DNA from: Bacteroidota bacterium
Lineage (GTDB): Bacteria; Bacteroidota; Bacteroidia; Bacteroidales; JACABE01
Direction of reading: 5' to 3'
Assembly: GCA_026391675.1 (NCBI GenBank)
Contig: JAPLDQ010000019.1
Coordinates: 23,780-87,779, forward strand
DNA length: 64,000 nucleotides
This document shows, piece after piece, positions 16,852 through 25,719 of the stretch. The notes under the pieces were generated by a model, which saw nothing but the letters and a program-made list of their open reading frames with translations, made no database searches and was not told the origin of the DNA. Position 1 is the stretch's first letter; every line of letters starts with the position of its first letter. The position numbers were made by a program, and so were the translations under genes.

Positions 16852-18579
16852 ATGAAAAAATTATTATTAATATTTGTATTACTTACTATTAATATTGTTG
16901 GAATTAGCCAAACAGCAGCAGATTTTTTTGAAAATGGTAAAATAAAGTTAAAAAAAAATGATTATTTAGGTGCAATTATTGACTTTACAAAAGCGATAGA
17001 ACTTAATCCCAAATATGCTGATGCTTATTACTACAGAGGCAATGCAAAAGGTTCTAACAATGACGAAATTGGAGCTATTTCGGATTATAATAATGCTATT
17101 ACAATTAATTCTAAGGATTCAAAGGCATATCGTAATAGAGGAAAAGCAAAACTCAAATTACATAAATACAATGATGCAATAACAGATTTTAATAAAGCAA
17201 TTGAAATTAATATTAAAGATACTAGTTCGTATTATTACAGAGGACTTTCAAACCATTTTCTTTCAAATTATAAAGGAGCAATTGCAGATTATTCACATGT
17301 TATTGCACTTAATCCCAAATTTAAAGATGCTTATTATTTAAGAGGATTATCAAAATCTTATAATAAAGACTTTAAAGGTGCTATTGAAGATTATAATATT
17401 GCTATTATAAATAATCCAAAGGATGAATCAATTTATTTTAGTAGAGGATTAGCAAAAGAAGATTTAAGGGACTTTAACGGTGCTTTAGAAGATTATTCTA
17501 AGGCAATTGAAATTAAACCTAATTTATCAAAAGCTTATTTTAAAAGAGGACTTTTGAAATTTGACATTCAAGATAATAATGGAGCAATAAAAGACTTTAC
17601 AAAAGTTATTGAGATTGATCCAAAAAATTCCGAGGCTTTTTTCTATAGAGGGAGCGTAAATTATAATTTAAAAAATTCACAAGAAGCTATAAAGGATTTC
17701 ACCATAGATATTGAGCTTAATCCAAAAGCTTTGAAAGCTTTTTATTTTAGAGGAAATGCTAAGTCTGATTTAAAGGATTATACGGGTGCAATTGAAGATT
17801 TTACAAAAGTATTAGAACTTAACCCTAAAGATTATGAGGCTTATTTCAATAGAGGTAATGCAAAATCTAATCTTCTTGACTATGAAGGTGCAATTGAAGA
17901 TTATAGCAATGCTATAAAGATAAATCCAAAATTACAAGCAGCTATATTTAATAGGGAGTCTGTAAAGATAAAACTTTGTAAAAAAAATGGAACAATTAAT
18001 GATGTAAATAAAGTAGATAAGGATTATTTAATATTAGCAAATAATTGGTTGCTTGTAGGGTATTCATCATTATACCAAAAAGATTACAATAAAGCAATTG
18101 AAGATTTTACAAATGCAATTGAAATAAACTCTAATCTTTTTGAAGCATATTATCATAGAGGTATTGCAAAACAAAATTTAAAAGACTATTATAGTGCTAT
18201 TTCAGATTTTAATATAGCTATTAAGATTAAGCCGAACTATGCGGATGCATATTTTAAAAGAGGAAATTTAAAAGATATTTTACAAGATTATAGAGGTGCA
18301 ATTGTTGACTTTAATAAGGTAATTACTATTAAACCTAATTATGCTGATGCATATTTTTGTAGAGGAAATGCTAAACTTTCACTTAATGATTATAAAGGTG
18401 CTGAAGTTGATTATACAATTTCATTAAAGTATGACTCAAAAAATGCTGATGTTTATTATAATAGAGGGGTAGCAAAATTAAAATTAAATAAAAAAAATGG
18501 TGCATGTTTAGATTTCAGTAAAGCAGGAGAGCTAGGATATGAAAAAGCATATGATTTAATAAGGGATTATTGCCAATAA
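16852..18579 (+). CDS. Secreted TPR-repeat protein
   Basis: A 575-residue protein starting at the second ATG (16852), from which an N-terminal signal peptide reads directly (MKKLLLIFVLL...GISQ). It is followed by about fifteen 34-residue TPR units with the pattern A-x-x-D/Y-x-x-AI-x-DF-x-KAIE-x-NPK-x-x-AYYxRG. One unit near residue 375 is degenerate. TPR arrays mediate protein contacts, and this one would be periplasmic. First cargo gene after terminase, AT-rich, with its own promoter. Confidence 0.75.
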   Translation: MKKLLLIFVLLTINIVGISQTAADFFENGKIKLKKNDYLGAIIDFTKAIELNPKYADAYYYRGNAKGSNNDEIGAISDYNNAITINSKDSKAYRNRGKAKLKLHKYNDAITDFNKAIEINIKDTSSYYYRGLSNHFLSNYKGAIADYSHVIALNPKFKDAYYLRGLSKSYNKDFKGAIEDYNIAIINNPKDESIYFSRGLAKEDLRDFNGALEDYSKAIEIKPNLSKAYFKRGLLKFDIQDNNGAIKDFTKVIEIDPKNSEAFFYRGSVNYNLKNSQEAIKDFTIDIELNPKALKAFYFRGNAKSDLKDYTGAIEDFTKVLELNPKDYEAYFNRGNAKSNLLDYEGAIEDYSNAIKINPKLQAAIFNRESVKIKLCKKNGTINDVNKVDKDYLILANNWLLVGYSSLYQKDYNKAIEDFTNAIEINSNLFEAYYHRGIAKQNLKDYYSAISDFNIAIKIKPNYADAYFKRGNLKDILQDYRGAIVDFNKVITIKPNYADAYFCRGNAKLSLNDYKGAEVDYTISLKYDSKNADVYYNRGVAKLKLNKKNGACLDFSKAGELGYEKAYDLIRDYCQ

Positions 18580-18610
18580 ATCATAAATAAAAACAACATA
18601 AATTTAAAAT

Positions 18611-19669
18611 ATGAACTATTATTATCTTAAAGGCATTGAAAAGATTGGTCCTTTAACAATTGATGAGTTAAAACAATCCTCATTATCTGATGATACATTA
18701 ATTTGGTATGAGAACTTGAAAGAATGGACAAAGCTATCCAATTTACCTGAATTGAAAAATGAAATTTTGGGTGGAGCTGTTGCTTTTCCGCCTCCAATTC
18801 CTCAAGAAATTGTTAAAAAAGAAAACGAAATTCAAAATGATATAAAAACAAAAAGTAACACAATTTTAATAATAATTTTAGTTATTATTTCTTTCATTAT
18901 AATAGGATTAAGTCTATATTTTGCCTATACAAGTGCTAATAAGCAAATAGAAAAAGACTATACTTTAATTGAAAGAATGGTTAACAACATTTTCCAAGAT
19001 AAAAGTGCTGTTTGTGATGGTGTTTTTTATAATATAAGCGGTAATAAAAAGAAAGTAACATTTAATAAAATAAAAATAGATGGTAAAGAATGTATTACTA
19101 ATTCTGAACTTTTTAAATATGGAGCAGATCAAGTTAGTAAAATAGTTGAAGAGTTTATAATAACTGATGGTGGATTTATCGTTTACAAAATAACAAAAGA
19201 AGATAAAGGATTTGTTATTAAAAAATCAGTTGCTGGAAATATGATTTATAAAGTTGGTGAATATGAAAACTTTAATGGTTATAGAATGCCTAGTTACAGG
19301 CCATCAATAAGTTCTTGTTATTCAAAAGCTTATAGCTATTTAACAGAAAAACAAAAAGATGGTAGCTATATTCCAAATATATATAACCAAATTCAAAACT
19401 TCGATAGAATAAAAAGTGAATTTTATCTAATATCTAATGAAACAAACCCAAGAATGGGTGGCTCACATTGGTGGCAAGAAAATGATGGTTTTATTTATGA
19501 ACAATTTGCTGTATATTTTAAAAATGATTTTTGGTATTATGAAATTAAGCCTAATGATATTGAAATATCAAAAAAATACAGTAATATAGTCGCTTATGGA
19601 TTTATTATTGGATTATCAATAGTAGTTTTATTAAATGTTATAATTTATTTTGTAAGAAAATTTAATTAA
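18611..19669 (+). CDS. GYF_2 (DUF4339)-like membrane protein
   Basis: A 352-residue protein. Residues 1-50 (YYLKGIEKIGPLTIDELKQ ... WYENLKEWTKLSNLPEL) match the GYF_2/DUF4339 domain found at the N-terminus of many bacterial membrane proteins. A transmembrane helix lies at about 84-108 and a second at about 322-345, with a ~210-residue domain between them. It follows the TPR gene by 31 bp and may be co-transcribed. No enzymatic motif. Confidence 0.65.
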   Translation: MNYYYLKGIEKIGPLTIDELKQSSLSDDTLIWYENLKEWTKLSNLPELKNEILGGAVAFPPPIPQEIVKKENEIQNDIKTKSNTILIIILVIISFIIIGLSLYFAYTSANKQIEKDYTLIERMVNNIFQDKSAVCDGVFYNISGNKKKVTFNKIKIDGKECITNSELFKYGADQVSKIVEEFIITDGGFIVYKITKEDKGFVIKKSVAGNMIYKVGEYENFNGYRMPSYRPSISSCYSKAYSYLTEKQKDGSYIPNIYNQIQNFDRIKSEFYLISNETNPRMGGSHWWQENDGFIYEQFAVYFKNDFWYYEIKPNDIEISKKYSNIVAYGFIIGLSIVVLLNVIIYFVRKFN

Positions 19670-19738
19670 TTTGTACGTTTTTCATTAATTTATATTAATA
19701 ATTTTTGTTTTTTTTTATAGGCTTATTCAAATAATTTG

Positions 19739-19746
19739 TATATTTG
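19739..19746 (+). promoter_or_regulatory. -7 promoter box (TATATTTG)
   Basis: Exact TAnnTTTG match 25 bp before the next ATG. No -33 element is seen at the expected distance. Confidence 0.45.
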
Positions 19747-19771
19747 TTTAAATTCATAAATAAAATAAAAT

Positions 19772-19969
19772 ATGAATAAACCAATAGGTTTTGTAATTTC
19801 AATATCTACTAATATTAGATATGATGTTAAATACGTTTCTGAAAAACATGAAGTATGGCTTGTTAGAGATAGTGGCATGGAACAATTAGTAGGAACTAAA
19901 GTTACTTCAAAAGATGATGCACTTAATTTTGCACAAAGATTCATAGATGATAATCCTAATACATACTAA
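19772..19969 (+). CDS. Small unknown protein
   Basis: A 65-residue protein with its own -7 box upstream and a strong terminator downstream, so it is likely a real monocistronic gene. It is predicted to fold as beta strands followed by one helix (DDALNFAQRFIDDN). No family is recognised. Confidence 0.6.
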   Translation: MNKPIGFVISISTNIRYDVKYVSEKHEVWLVRDSGMEQLVGTKVTSKDDALNFAQRFIDDNPNTY

Positions 19970-20024
19970 ACAGTATTATAGATTTTCAAATTTAAAGTTT
20001 GAAATATATTAGGACCTATAGATA

Positions 20025-20052
20025 AAAAGCCTTCAAATGGAGGCTTTTCTTT
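20025..20052 (+). terminator. Intrinsic terminator
   Basis: AAAAGCCTTC pairs with GGAGGCTTTT across a 4-nt loop, followed by C and a T run. Confidence 0.8.
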
Positions 20053-20408
20053 TTGGAAATATTTTTGCAATTTGGCAGTTCTTTATTTAGTTACTCTATT
20101 TAACCAGTCATTTTAATGGGAATAACCAGTAGCCTTCACAGTATAAACATCTCCTCCAGTAAGTCGATAATTATACTGCTCCCCACAATGCAGATTAAAT
20201 AAACCCTCTGAAAAAGAGCTAGTTTATTTAAACAGCATTTTTTAGCTATTGCTTTAAAGGATTCCACTTCAATCAAGGATAAGGGAGAATGTTAAATATT
20301 ATCACTTTTATTTAAACATGATATTACTTTTATACTAAATTTGTAGAAATATATTATATAAATATTTTGACAAGCCACCAGTTAGCACCTATATAAAAGA
20401 CAAAGACA
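20053..20408. other. Intergenic region with a single -7 box
   Basis: A 356-bp gap. Apart from TAAATTTG at 20336-20343 (a -7 box 65 bp before the next gene), I see no gene, repeat or strong hairpin. Confidence 0.5.
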
Positions 20409-21680
20409 ATGCTTAAAAAAATATTTGAAAAAAAAGAAATGGAAAAGAAGGACACCATCCTTGAATTGAAAGACGGTACACAAATGGACTTCGATATTTT
20501 TTGGTTACAACGTGAATTAGAATTCCAACACCAAAATGACAAGTTTCAATTTAGGACAAATGAAAATCATTCACTCAAATTTGGCGAGTTGATTAATTCA
20601 CTTTTTGACATTAGAAAAGAAGAATTATCCGTCTTATCAATTAATGATGGTAGTTTAATAACCATAGAAGGAGAGCAAAATATTTGGGATTATGAATTTT
20701 TACAACATTATAAGAGAAATAATAACGGTGAGTATAGTTATTACAGAGAAGGTTGCAGTAAACTTTCAAACCAAATAGTTCTAACTTTAGCGTATAAGAC
20801 TTTTGAAAAATCAAAATCTGACAATGACAAATCAATCAGTAAGAAAGACGCAATTCTTATAGTGCACTTACAATATCCTGAAGGGTTAAAAGACAAAGTG
20901 TTTTATGTTCAAACCACCTTTTGTCTTCCGACAGTTATGCTGGAAAGAAGCAAAAAAGGTATTAATCCACAACCTCAAACTTTATCCATACTAATTGGCA
21001 TTGACTTTAGACCCAATGCAGAAACTACTCAAGAATTTTTCAGTGTTTTCAACTCAGCAAAGGAAAAACTAAATTCAAATAGAACAAATGAATTGAATTA
21101 TTTAGAAACCGAGCTTTTAGAAGTCCTTTTTCACCCAAAAATTGCAAAAGAATTTTATTTTGGTAAAAAGGTAATGACTGAAAATAGGTTTTGGGATGCA
21201 ATAGAGTATTTCAATAACGCTTTTAAGGCATTACAACATAAATGGTGGGAGGACCAGCTTTCAGATGAAGAATTTCAAACTTTAATAGAATCCTCATTTT
21301 TGATTGGTTATTGCTATTACGAGTTAGGTTTATTTGATAAATCATATAAGTATTTAGAGTTTTCAGCAAAAAACAGCAAGAATGGTTATAAATATCAATC
21401 GGAATATATTAACTGCCTTATTGCTCTTAAAGACATACGTTCGTTAATGCTTATTGACCACAACTTAGAATTACTAACAAAAAAGAGCGAAGACAATCGA
21501 ACCAGTGACGATTATGAATTTTTTATGTTTCTCCTACGTAGAAAAGCATATTGTATGATAGAGTTAAAACAATATGACACAGCGGACGAAATTTTGAAAC
21601 ATATTCTAAAAAAGGACCCTGAAAATGAATTTGCAAAACAAGAAATAGAATACATTATACAATTGAAAAACAATGAATAA
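20409..21680 (+). CDS. Unknown protein with C-terminal TPR-like helices
   Basis: A 423-residue protein. The first ~200 residues are mixed alpha/beta and unassigned. The C-terminal half has helical pairs with TPR-like spacing (AIEYFNNAFKALQ, SSFLIGYCYYELGLFDKSYKYLE, AYCMIELKQYDTADEILKHIL). There is no signal peptide or membrane helix. Monocistronic with its own promoter. A cargo gene of unknown function. Confidence 0.6.
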   Translation: MLKKIFEKKEMEKKDTILELKDGTQMDFDIFWLQRELEFQHQNDKFQFRTNENHSLKFGELINSLFDIRKEELSVLSINDGSLITIEGEQNIWDYEFLQHYKRNNNGEYSYYREGCSKLSNQIVLTLAYKTFEKSKSDNDKSISKKDAILIVHLQYPEGLKDKVFYVQTTFCLPTVMLERSKKGINPQPQTLSILIGIDFRPNAETTQEFFSVFNSAKEKLNSNRTNELNYLETELLEVLFHPKIAKEFYFGKKVMTENRFWDAIEYFNNAFKALQHKWWEDQLSDEEFQTLIESSFLIGYCYYELGLFDKSYKYLEFSAKNSKNGYKYQSEYINCLIALKDIRSLMLIDHNLELLTKKSEDNRTSDDYEFFMFLLRRKAYCMIELKQYDTADEILKHILKKDPENEFAKQEIEYIIQLKNNE

Positions 21681-22351
21681 GTTTTTCAAACAGCCGTTTT
21701 CAGCCATTGAGCAGTAACACCCCCCTATTATCACCAAATTTTAGTAACTATTAATTTAAATCCTTACGCTTCTTTAAAGAGCTAGTCTATTTAAACAAAG
21801 GACTGCATATTTGTCAATTCATCAAAACTAAAAACCTGCCCTCGCGCTAAATAAATAAAAATACCCTATTCTAATGGAATAGCACATTATGATTTTTTAT
21901 TGCTTCAATCGTTTCACGAACTGCTCCCCCGTTCCGCTTCGCTGCACTATGTTCGCAGCGTTACGCTCTTTTCACAAAAAAAATCATAAAGAGCTATGAA
22001 TTTTTTCTTTTTTTAAGGTAATTTTATTTCTTTTTAGGCACATATATTTTTAGTTTTCCGAATGTTACCAATCATTAGTTAATTTAGTTATTTTAAAAAA
22101 CATAAAGTCATATTTATTTTTAAAATGCTAATAAAAAAAATTATTAAATATGCAAGTGGTTGTAAAATTTTACAAGGGGGTTGTAATGGGGTTGTAATCC
22201 ATAACAATCTTATTTTTAAATTTTTATATTTATTTTTTACAAGGGGGTTGTAATTTATTTAGAAAAGGAATGCAATTAATAATATTTTTCTGCAGTCGCT
22301 TTGAATATAAATATTAATGTATATTTGTATTCACATCAATTGAAAGCATTT
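21681..22351. repeat. Non-coding region with iterated GGTTGTAAT motif
   Basis: A 670-bp gap. At 22156-22256 four copies of the motif (G)GGTTGTAAT/A occur in the same orientation (starting near 22158, 22177, 22190 and 22244); two share the longer form ACAAGGGGGTTGTAAT. At about 21905-21975 there is a GC-rich patch unlike its surroundings. The iterons lie just upstream of the promoter at 22320 and may be operator or replication-type sites. Confidence 0.45.
22300..22327 (+). promoter_or_regulatory. Promoter of alpha-CTD-like gene (TATATTTG)
   Basis: TTTG at 22300-22303 and TATATTTG at 22320-22327. The 30-bp neighbourhood is almost the same as the promoter at 22984-22991, so the two cargo genes share a duplicated promoter. 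Confidence 0.5.
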
Positions 22352-22672
22352 ATGAGCATCAATAAAATAAAAGAAATGATAGATTCTTTATCAGAATCAG
22401 AATTTATTCAGATAAAGGAATTTATAATTAGAAAAAAAACTACAAATAATCCAATTACTATTCAGGAACTCATCAATGACAAGAATTTTGATTTTTCGGT
22501 TAGGGTTAAAAAACTACTGAACTTTGCAATAAAGGATTATAAATATGTTGCAGAACTAAATTTCAGGGATTTGAGAAGTAAGAGGTATGATAATATTGGT
22601 GTTAAAACATTATTGGAATTAGCTGGGGAATTAAGAGATAAAAACATGCATGAGTATTATTGTAATTATTAA
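22352..22672 (+). CDS. RNA polymerase alpha-CTD-like small protein
   Basis: A 106-residue protein. The start at 22352 is preferred because an upstream in-frame ATG overlaps the promoter. Residues about 48-98 (FSVRVKKLLNF...VAELNFRDLRSKRYDNIGVKTLLEL) align by eye with the helix-hairpin-helix domain of RNA polymerase alpha-CTD (SVR...L...GDL...L...NLGKKSLTEI). The alpha N-terminal dimerisation domain is absent. It may act as a phage- or cargo-encoded alpha-CTD mimic that contacts DNA or transcription factors. Call made from pattern only. Confidence 0.5.
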   Translation: MSINKIKEMIDSLSESEFIQIKEFIIRKKTTNNPITIQELINDKNFDFSVRVKKLLNFAIKDYKYVAELNFRDLRSKRYDNIGVKTLLELAGELRDKNMHEYYCNY

Positions 22673-22705
22673 TAATACTGTTAGTTGTTTGACCCATTTT
22701 ATATA

Positions 22706-22942
22706 GAATCATTAAGCCTAATCATCCGAACCAGACGATTAGGCTTTTTCTTTCCCCGACCGATGGGTGTGAAAAACACCCACCGGTCTTATTAGATCAT
22801 TCAACCTATCATATAATAAATATAAAGCTTATTTAAGCTAATTATATGATAGGTTAAGCGGTAAGCCTAATAAGTCTGAGACAGACACATTAGGCTTGTT
22901 GTTTTTAGAATGAAGCGTGTGAGACACACCCATCATTCTTAT
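22706..22942. repeat. Hairpin-array repeat, copy 1 (five stem-loops)
   Basis: A 237-bp unit with five consecutive inverted repeats: AAGCCTAATC/GATTAGGCTT (22714-22746, followed by T run); a 13-bp stem with GAAAA loop (22758-22788); a 15-bp stem (22803-22855); AAGCCTAAT/ATTAGGCTT with inner GTCTG/CAGAC (22863-22897); and AGAATGA/TCATTCT with inner GTGTG/CACAC (22907-22939). It is nearly identical to 24049-24285. Confidence 0.75.
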
Positions 22943-22983
22943 AATTGTATTTTTTGGCCAGCGTTTTAAATATAAATTTAATG

Positions 22984-22991
22984 TATATTTG
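22984..22991 (+). promoter_or_regulatory. -7 box of formylglycine-enzyme-fold gene
   Basis: TATATTTG, with flanking sequence shared with the promoter at 22320. Confidence 0.5.
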
Positions 22992-23036
22992 TATCCATAA
23001 CAACAGAAAAAATGTGAGCATTGAAAAATTAAAAGA

Positions 23037-23891
23037 ATGAAAAACCTTATAGTAATTTTTGCCACAATATTTATTACATTTATTTCTTTTGCTCAAAAGC
23101 CCAGCATCGAATGGATAACTATTCCGGCAGGGACTTTTAACATGGGGAGTCCTGTAGATGAAGCAGACAGAGTTGATGATGAAACTCAGCATCAGGTATC
23201 ACTAAGTTCATTTAAAATGAGTAAGTACGAGATTACAGTTGGGCAGTTTAAAGCGTTTATTGAAGCAACTGCATACGTTACAGATGCTGATAAAGGGAAA
23301 GATAGTTTGAAGGGAAGCTATGTACAAATTGGAGGAAAATGGGTGTTAAAAGCTGGAGTGAATTGGAAATATGATGTAAAAGGAAACTTGCGTCCTATTT
23401 CGGAATACAATCATCCTGTTATCCATGTCAGTTGGAACGATGCAAAGGCCTTTGCTGATTGGATGGGCTGCCGTTTGCCTACTGAAGCTGAATGGGAGTA
23501 TGCCTGTCGTGCAGGTACAACAACGGTGTTTAATACAGGCGACAATCTGAGTTCTTCCCAAGCAAATTATGATGGTAATTTCCCTTACAACAACAATTTA
23601 AAGGGTGAATCCAGAGGAAAAACAATGCCGGTAGGCAGTTTTAAATCCAATGCCTGGGGTTTGTATGACATGCATGGCAACGTTGCGGAGTGGTGTAGCG
23701 ATTGGTATGGTGTATATCCAGCAGAGGAATTAAATCCGAAAGGTTATGTTTCAGGTTTATTGCGCGTAGGACGTGGTGGTGGCTGGGGTAACGAAGCAAA
23801 TATTTGCAGGTCAGCACGCCGAGATGCAGCTAACCCTGGCGACAGAGCTGGTAACTTGGGTTTCCGCATTGTTTCGGACATTAAATATTAA
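23037..23891 (+). CDS. Secreted formylglycine-generating-enzyme (SUMF/C-type-lectin fold) protein
   Basis: A 284-residue protein with signal peptide (MKNLIVIFATIFITFISFAQ). The mature part is the FGE-sulfatase fold: IPAGTFNMGSP, KYEITVGQFKAF, PVIHVSWNDAKAFADWMGCRLPTEAEWEYACRAGT, GLYDMHGNVAEWCSDWYG and RGGGWGN ... NLGFRIVSD. Catalytic cysteines of true formylglycine synthases are not convincingly placed, so it may be a binding protein. Its C-terminal Gly/Asn/Arg-rich stretch is the kind used as a variable region in diversity-generating retroelements. It lies between the hairpin-array repeats. Confidence 0.75.
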   Translation: MKNLIVIFATIFITFISFAQKPSIEWITIPAGTFNMGSPVDEADRVDDETQHQVSLSSFKMSKYEITVGQFKAFIEATAYVTDADKGKDSLKGSYVQIGGKWVLKAGVNWKYDVKGNLRPISEYNHPVIHVSWNDAKAFADWMGCRLPTEAEWEYACRAGTTTVFNTGDNLSSSQANYDGNFPYNNNLKGESRGKTMPVGSFKSNAWGLYDMHGNVAEWCSDWYGVYPAEELNPKGYVSGLLRVGRGGGWGNEANICRSARRDAANPGDRAGNLGFRIVSDIKY

Positions 23892-23930
23892 ATTATATTT
23901 TTCTGACTTTTTAAGAGTTTACTAAATTTG

Positions 23931-24007
23931 GTAAGCCTAATAAGTCTGAAACAGACCCATTAGGCGTTATTAATTGGTATGATAAGTGTGAAACACACCC
24001 ATCATTA
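23931..24007. repeat. Hairpin-array repeat, partial copy (last two stem-loops)
   Basis: This copy repeats hairpins four and five of the 22706-22942 unit (AAGCCTAAT with inner GTCTG/CAGAC, then the GTGTG/CACAC hairpin), starting 40 bp after the gene's stop codon. Confidence 0.65.
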
Positions 24008-24048
24008 TTAAATTTATTACAATAGCAATTGAAATAAAATTCTAAATT

Positions 24049-24285
24049 GAATCATTAAGCCTAATCATCCGAACCAGACGATTAGGCTTTTCCTTTTCCC
24101 AACCGATGGGTGTAAAAAACACCCACCGGTCTTATTAGATCATTCAACCTATCATATAATAAATATAAAGCTTATTTAAGCTAATTATATGATAGATTAA
24201 GCAGTAAGCCTAATAAGTCTGAAACAGACACATTAGGCTTGTTGTTTTCAGCATGAAGCGTGTGAGACACACCCATCATTCTTAT
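24049..24285. repeat. Hairpin-array repeat, copy 2 (five stem-loops)
   Basis: A near-identical copy of 22706-22942, with only scattered substitutions and all five inverted repeats kept. With copy 1 it flanks the formylglycine-enzyme-fold gene as direct repeats 1.34 kb apart. Confidence 0.75.
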
Positions 24286-24757
24286 GATTATATTGAAGCT
24301 TTAGACATATAGGACTGCTTCATTCTTTAATGAATCGGTATGCAGTCCAATAACATTAGAAATATTAGTTCATCATCGTTATTTTCATCTTATATTTCAT
24401 CTGAATTAATCGGTATAAATTCCTGCGGAATTTATGTATTTAGGACTGCCCGCAGGGTAGTCAGGGGGTCGGCGGTGCGGTCATATTTCCTGTATTTCGT
24501 CGCCCTTTTCATCGTTTCCCGAGAGGGCGGGTCGGGGTCTTCGACGAGTCAAAACAATGATTTGAAAAAAATCATTGTTTTATTATCTATTATTCTGAAT
24601 GTTACGAAAAAATAAGCTGGAATTTCTCTTATTTAGAATGTGTATAAATTTTATAATTATTCATAACTTATTGATTTATAATTAATTAAAAGTGTTAAAA
24701 ATGCGTATTTAACTGAAAATAAGTGCTTTAAAACTTGCATTCTGCTGTTTTATTTTG
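24286..24757. other. Non-coding region with GC-rich patch and terminator hairpin
   Basis: 24440-24545 is clearly richer in G+C than its neighbours and contains GACTGCCC/GGGTAGTC. An open frame at 24340-24615 across it has no family or promoter and is not called. A 13-bp hairpin at 24551-24581 (AAAACAATGATTT arms) with T-rich tail probably terminates transcription. Confidence 0.4.
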
Positions 24758-24765
24758 TATCTTTG
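24735..24765 (+). promoter_or_regulatory. Host-type promoter (TTG, 20 bp, TATCTTTG)
   Basis: TTG at 24735-24737 and TATCTTTG at 24758-24765, spacing 20 bp, 48 bp before the next ATG. Confidence 0.6.
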
Positions 24766-24813
24766 TTATGAAAAGTAATTCAAGTATTTATTAATCAAAC
24801 ACTTAAAAACAAA

Positions 24814-25251
24814 ATGACGAAAGTAAAAGGCAACACCGCCTTAAAAAGTGAAGCATTTGAAAACAGCGAAAACGCTAAATTTTCAATTATTAAAAATGAT
24901 GTTTCTGAAATCGAAATTTCTGAAACAGAAACTACCCAAGAACCTGGAGAACTAAAAAACGTTGAAATCTTTAAAAAAGCTTTGTCTATCCAGGAGATTA
25001 AAGACAAAGCCTGCAAATTGGTTGCCCTTGCAGATGCTCACAGCGACTTAGTGGAAAAAAGGAAAGAGTTTGAAGAATTTCAATTGTTACACGACAGCAA
25101 AAAGCCTGAAATCCGTTTAACGGATGTTAATGGGCAGGTTGTAAAAACTTACAATCAAAATGTTGTTGAACAGTTTTATGTTGTGCTTTTTAATGAGTAT
25201 AACAAACAAATTGACAAATTAGAAAACGAATTAAACAACCTACTTTCCTAG
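24814..25251 (+). CDS. Unknown mobile-element protein
   Basis: A 145-residue acidic protein with a Glu/Ser/Thr-rich N-terminus, a helical C-terminus likely to form coiled coil (EYNKQIDKLENELNNLL), and a middle segment EIRLTDVNGQVVKTYNQN. No family is recognised. Own promoter and a strong terminator follow. It precedes genes typical of plasmids and conjugative elements. Confidence 0.6.
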   Translation: MTKVKGNTALKSEAFENSENAKFSIIKNDVSEIEISETETTQEPGELKNVEIFKKALSIQEIKDKACKLVALADAHSDLVEKRKEFEEFQLLHDSKKPEIRLTDVNGQVVKTYNQNVVEQFYVVLFNEYNKQIDKLENELNNLLS

Positions 25252-25258
25252 TATTAAC

Positions 25259-25288
25259 AGCCACGCCATCTTTAAAAATGGCGTGGCT
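25259..25288 (+). terminator. Intrinsic terminator, 11-bp stem
   Basis: AGCCACGCCAT pairs with ATGGCGTGGCT across an 8-nt loop, followed by TAATTTT. Confidence 0.75.
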
Positions 25289-25302
25289 TAATTTTAAAAG
25301 CT

Positions 25303-25719
25303 ATGACAACATTGAATAAAAAAGCAAGTGCAATTTTTATGGATATTGTAAAATTTTGCGATTCATCAGAAGAAGGACATGTAAAATTTAAAAAAGATAA
25401 CGGTTTTATGCCCTTGAGCGTTGAATTATTATATAAATCCAATGCTTATAATATGTATTCATTTGCGCATTATTACGAGCAAAACGGCGATTTAGTGCCC
25501 GACCCTGACATGTGTTTTTTACAGAACAGAGAAAACCCAAGTTTAATTTATCCTGCAACATTTCAAAATGCTATTGCTTACACCGAAGCAGCGGAAATTG
25601 ATGAAACTGGAAATGCAATTGTTTTAAATGCCAGACAAATGAAGGATTTAGCAAGTTTTGCAAATATTTGGATGTTAAATATTTACGAACAGCAAATTAA
25701 GGGAGGGGCAACAGTATGA
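25303..25719 (+). CDS. DUF6908-like mobile-element protein
   Basis: A 138-residue protein. The pattern FMPLSVELLY ... FAHYYEQNGDLVPDPDMCFL resembles the DUF6908 family of mobile-element proteins, which is usually near ArdC-type genes. Function is unknown. It overlaps the next gene by 4 bp and forms an operon with the ArdC-like and SymE-like genes. Confidence 0.5.
   Translation: MTTLNKKASAIFMDIVKFCDSSEEGHVKFKKDNGFMPLSVELLYKSNAYNMYSFAHYYEQNGDLVPDPDMCFLQNRENPSLIYPATFQNAIAYTEAAEIDETGNAIVLNARQMKDLASFANIWMLNIYEQQIKGGATV

Noticed and set aside
22706..24285. Integron attC array
   Set aside because: The stem-loops lack the attC core site GTTRRRY/RYYYAAC and no integron integrase is in the window.
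22706..24285. CRISPR array
   Set aside because: The repeats are long, few and themselves palindromic, with genes instead of regular spacers; no cas genes.
24340..24615. 91-codon open frame over a GC-rich patch
   Set aside because: No recognised family, composition changes abruptly within it, and no promoter; it looks like chance open frame.
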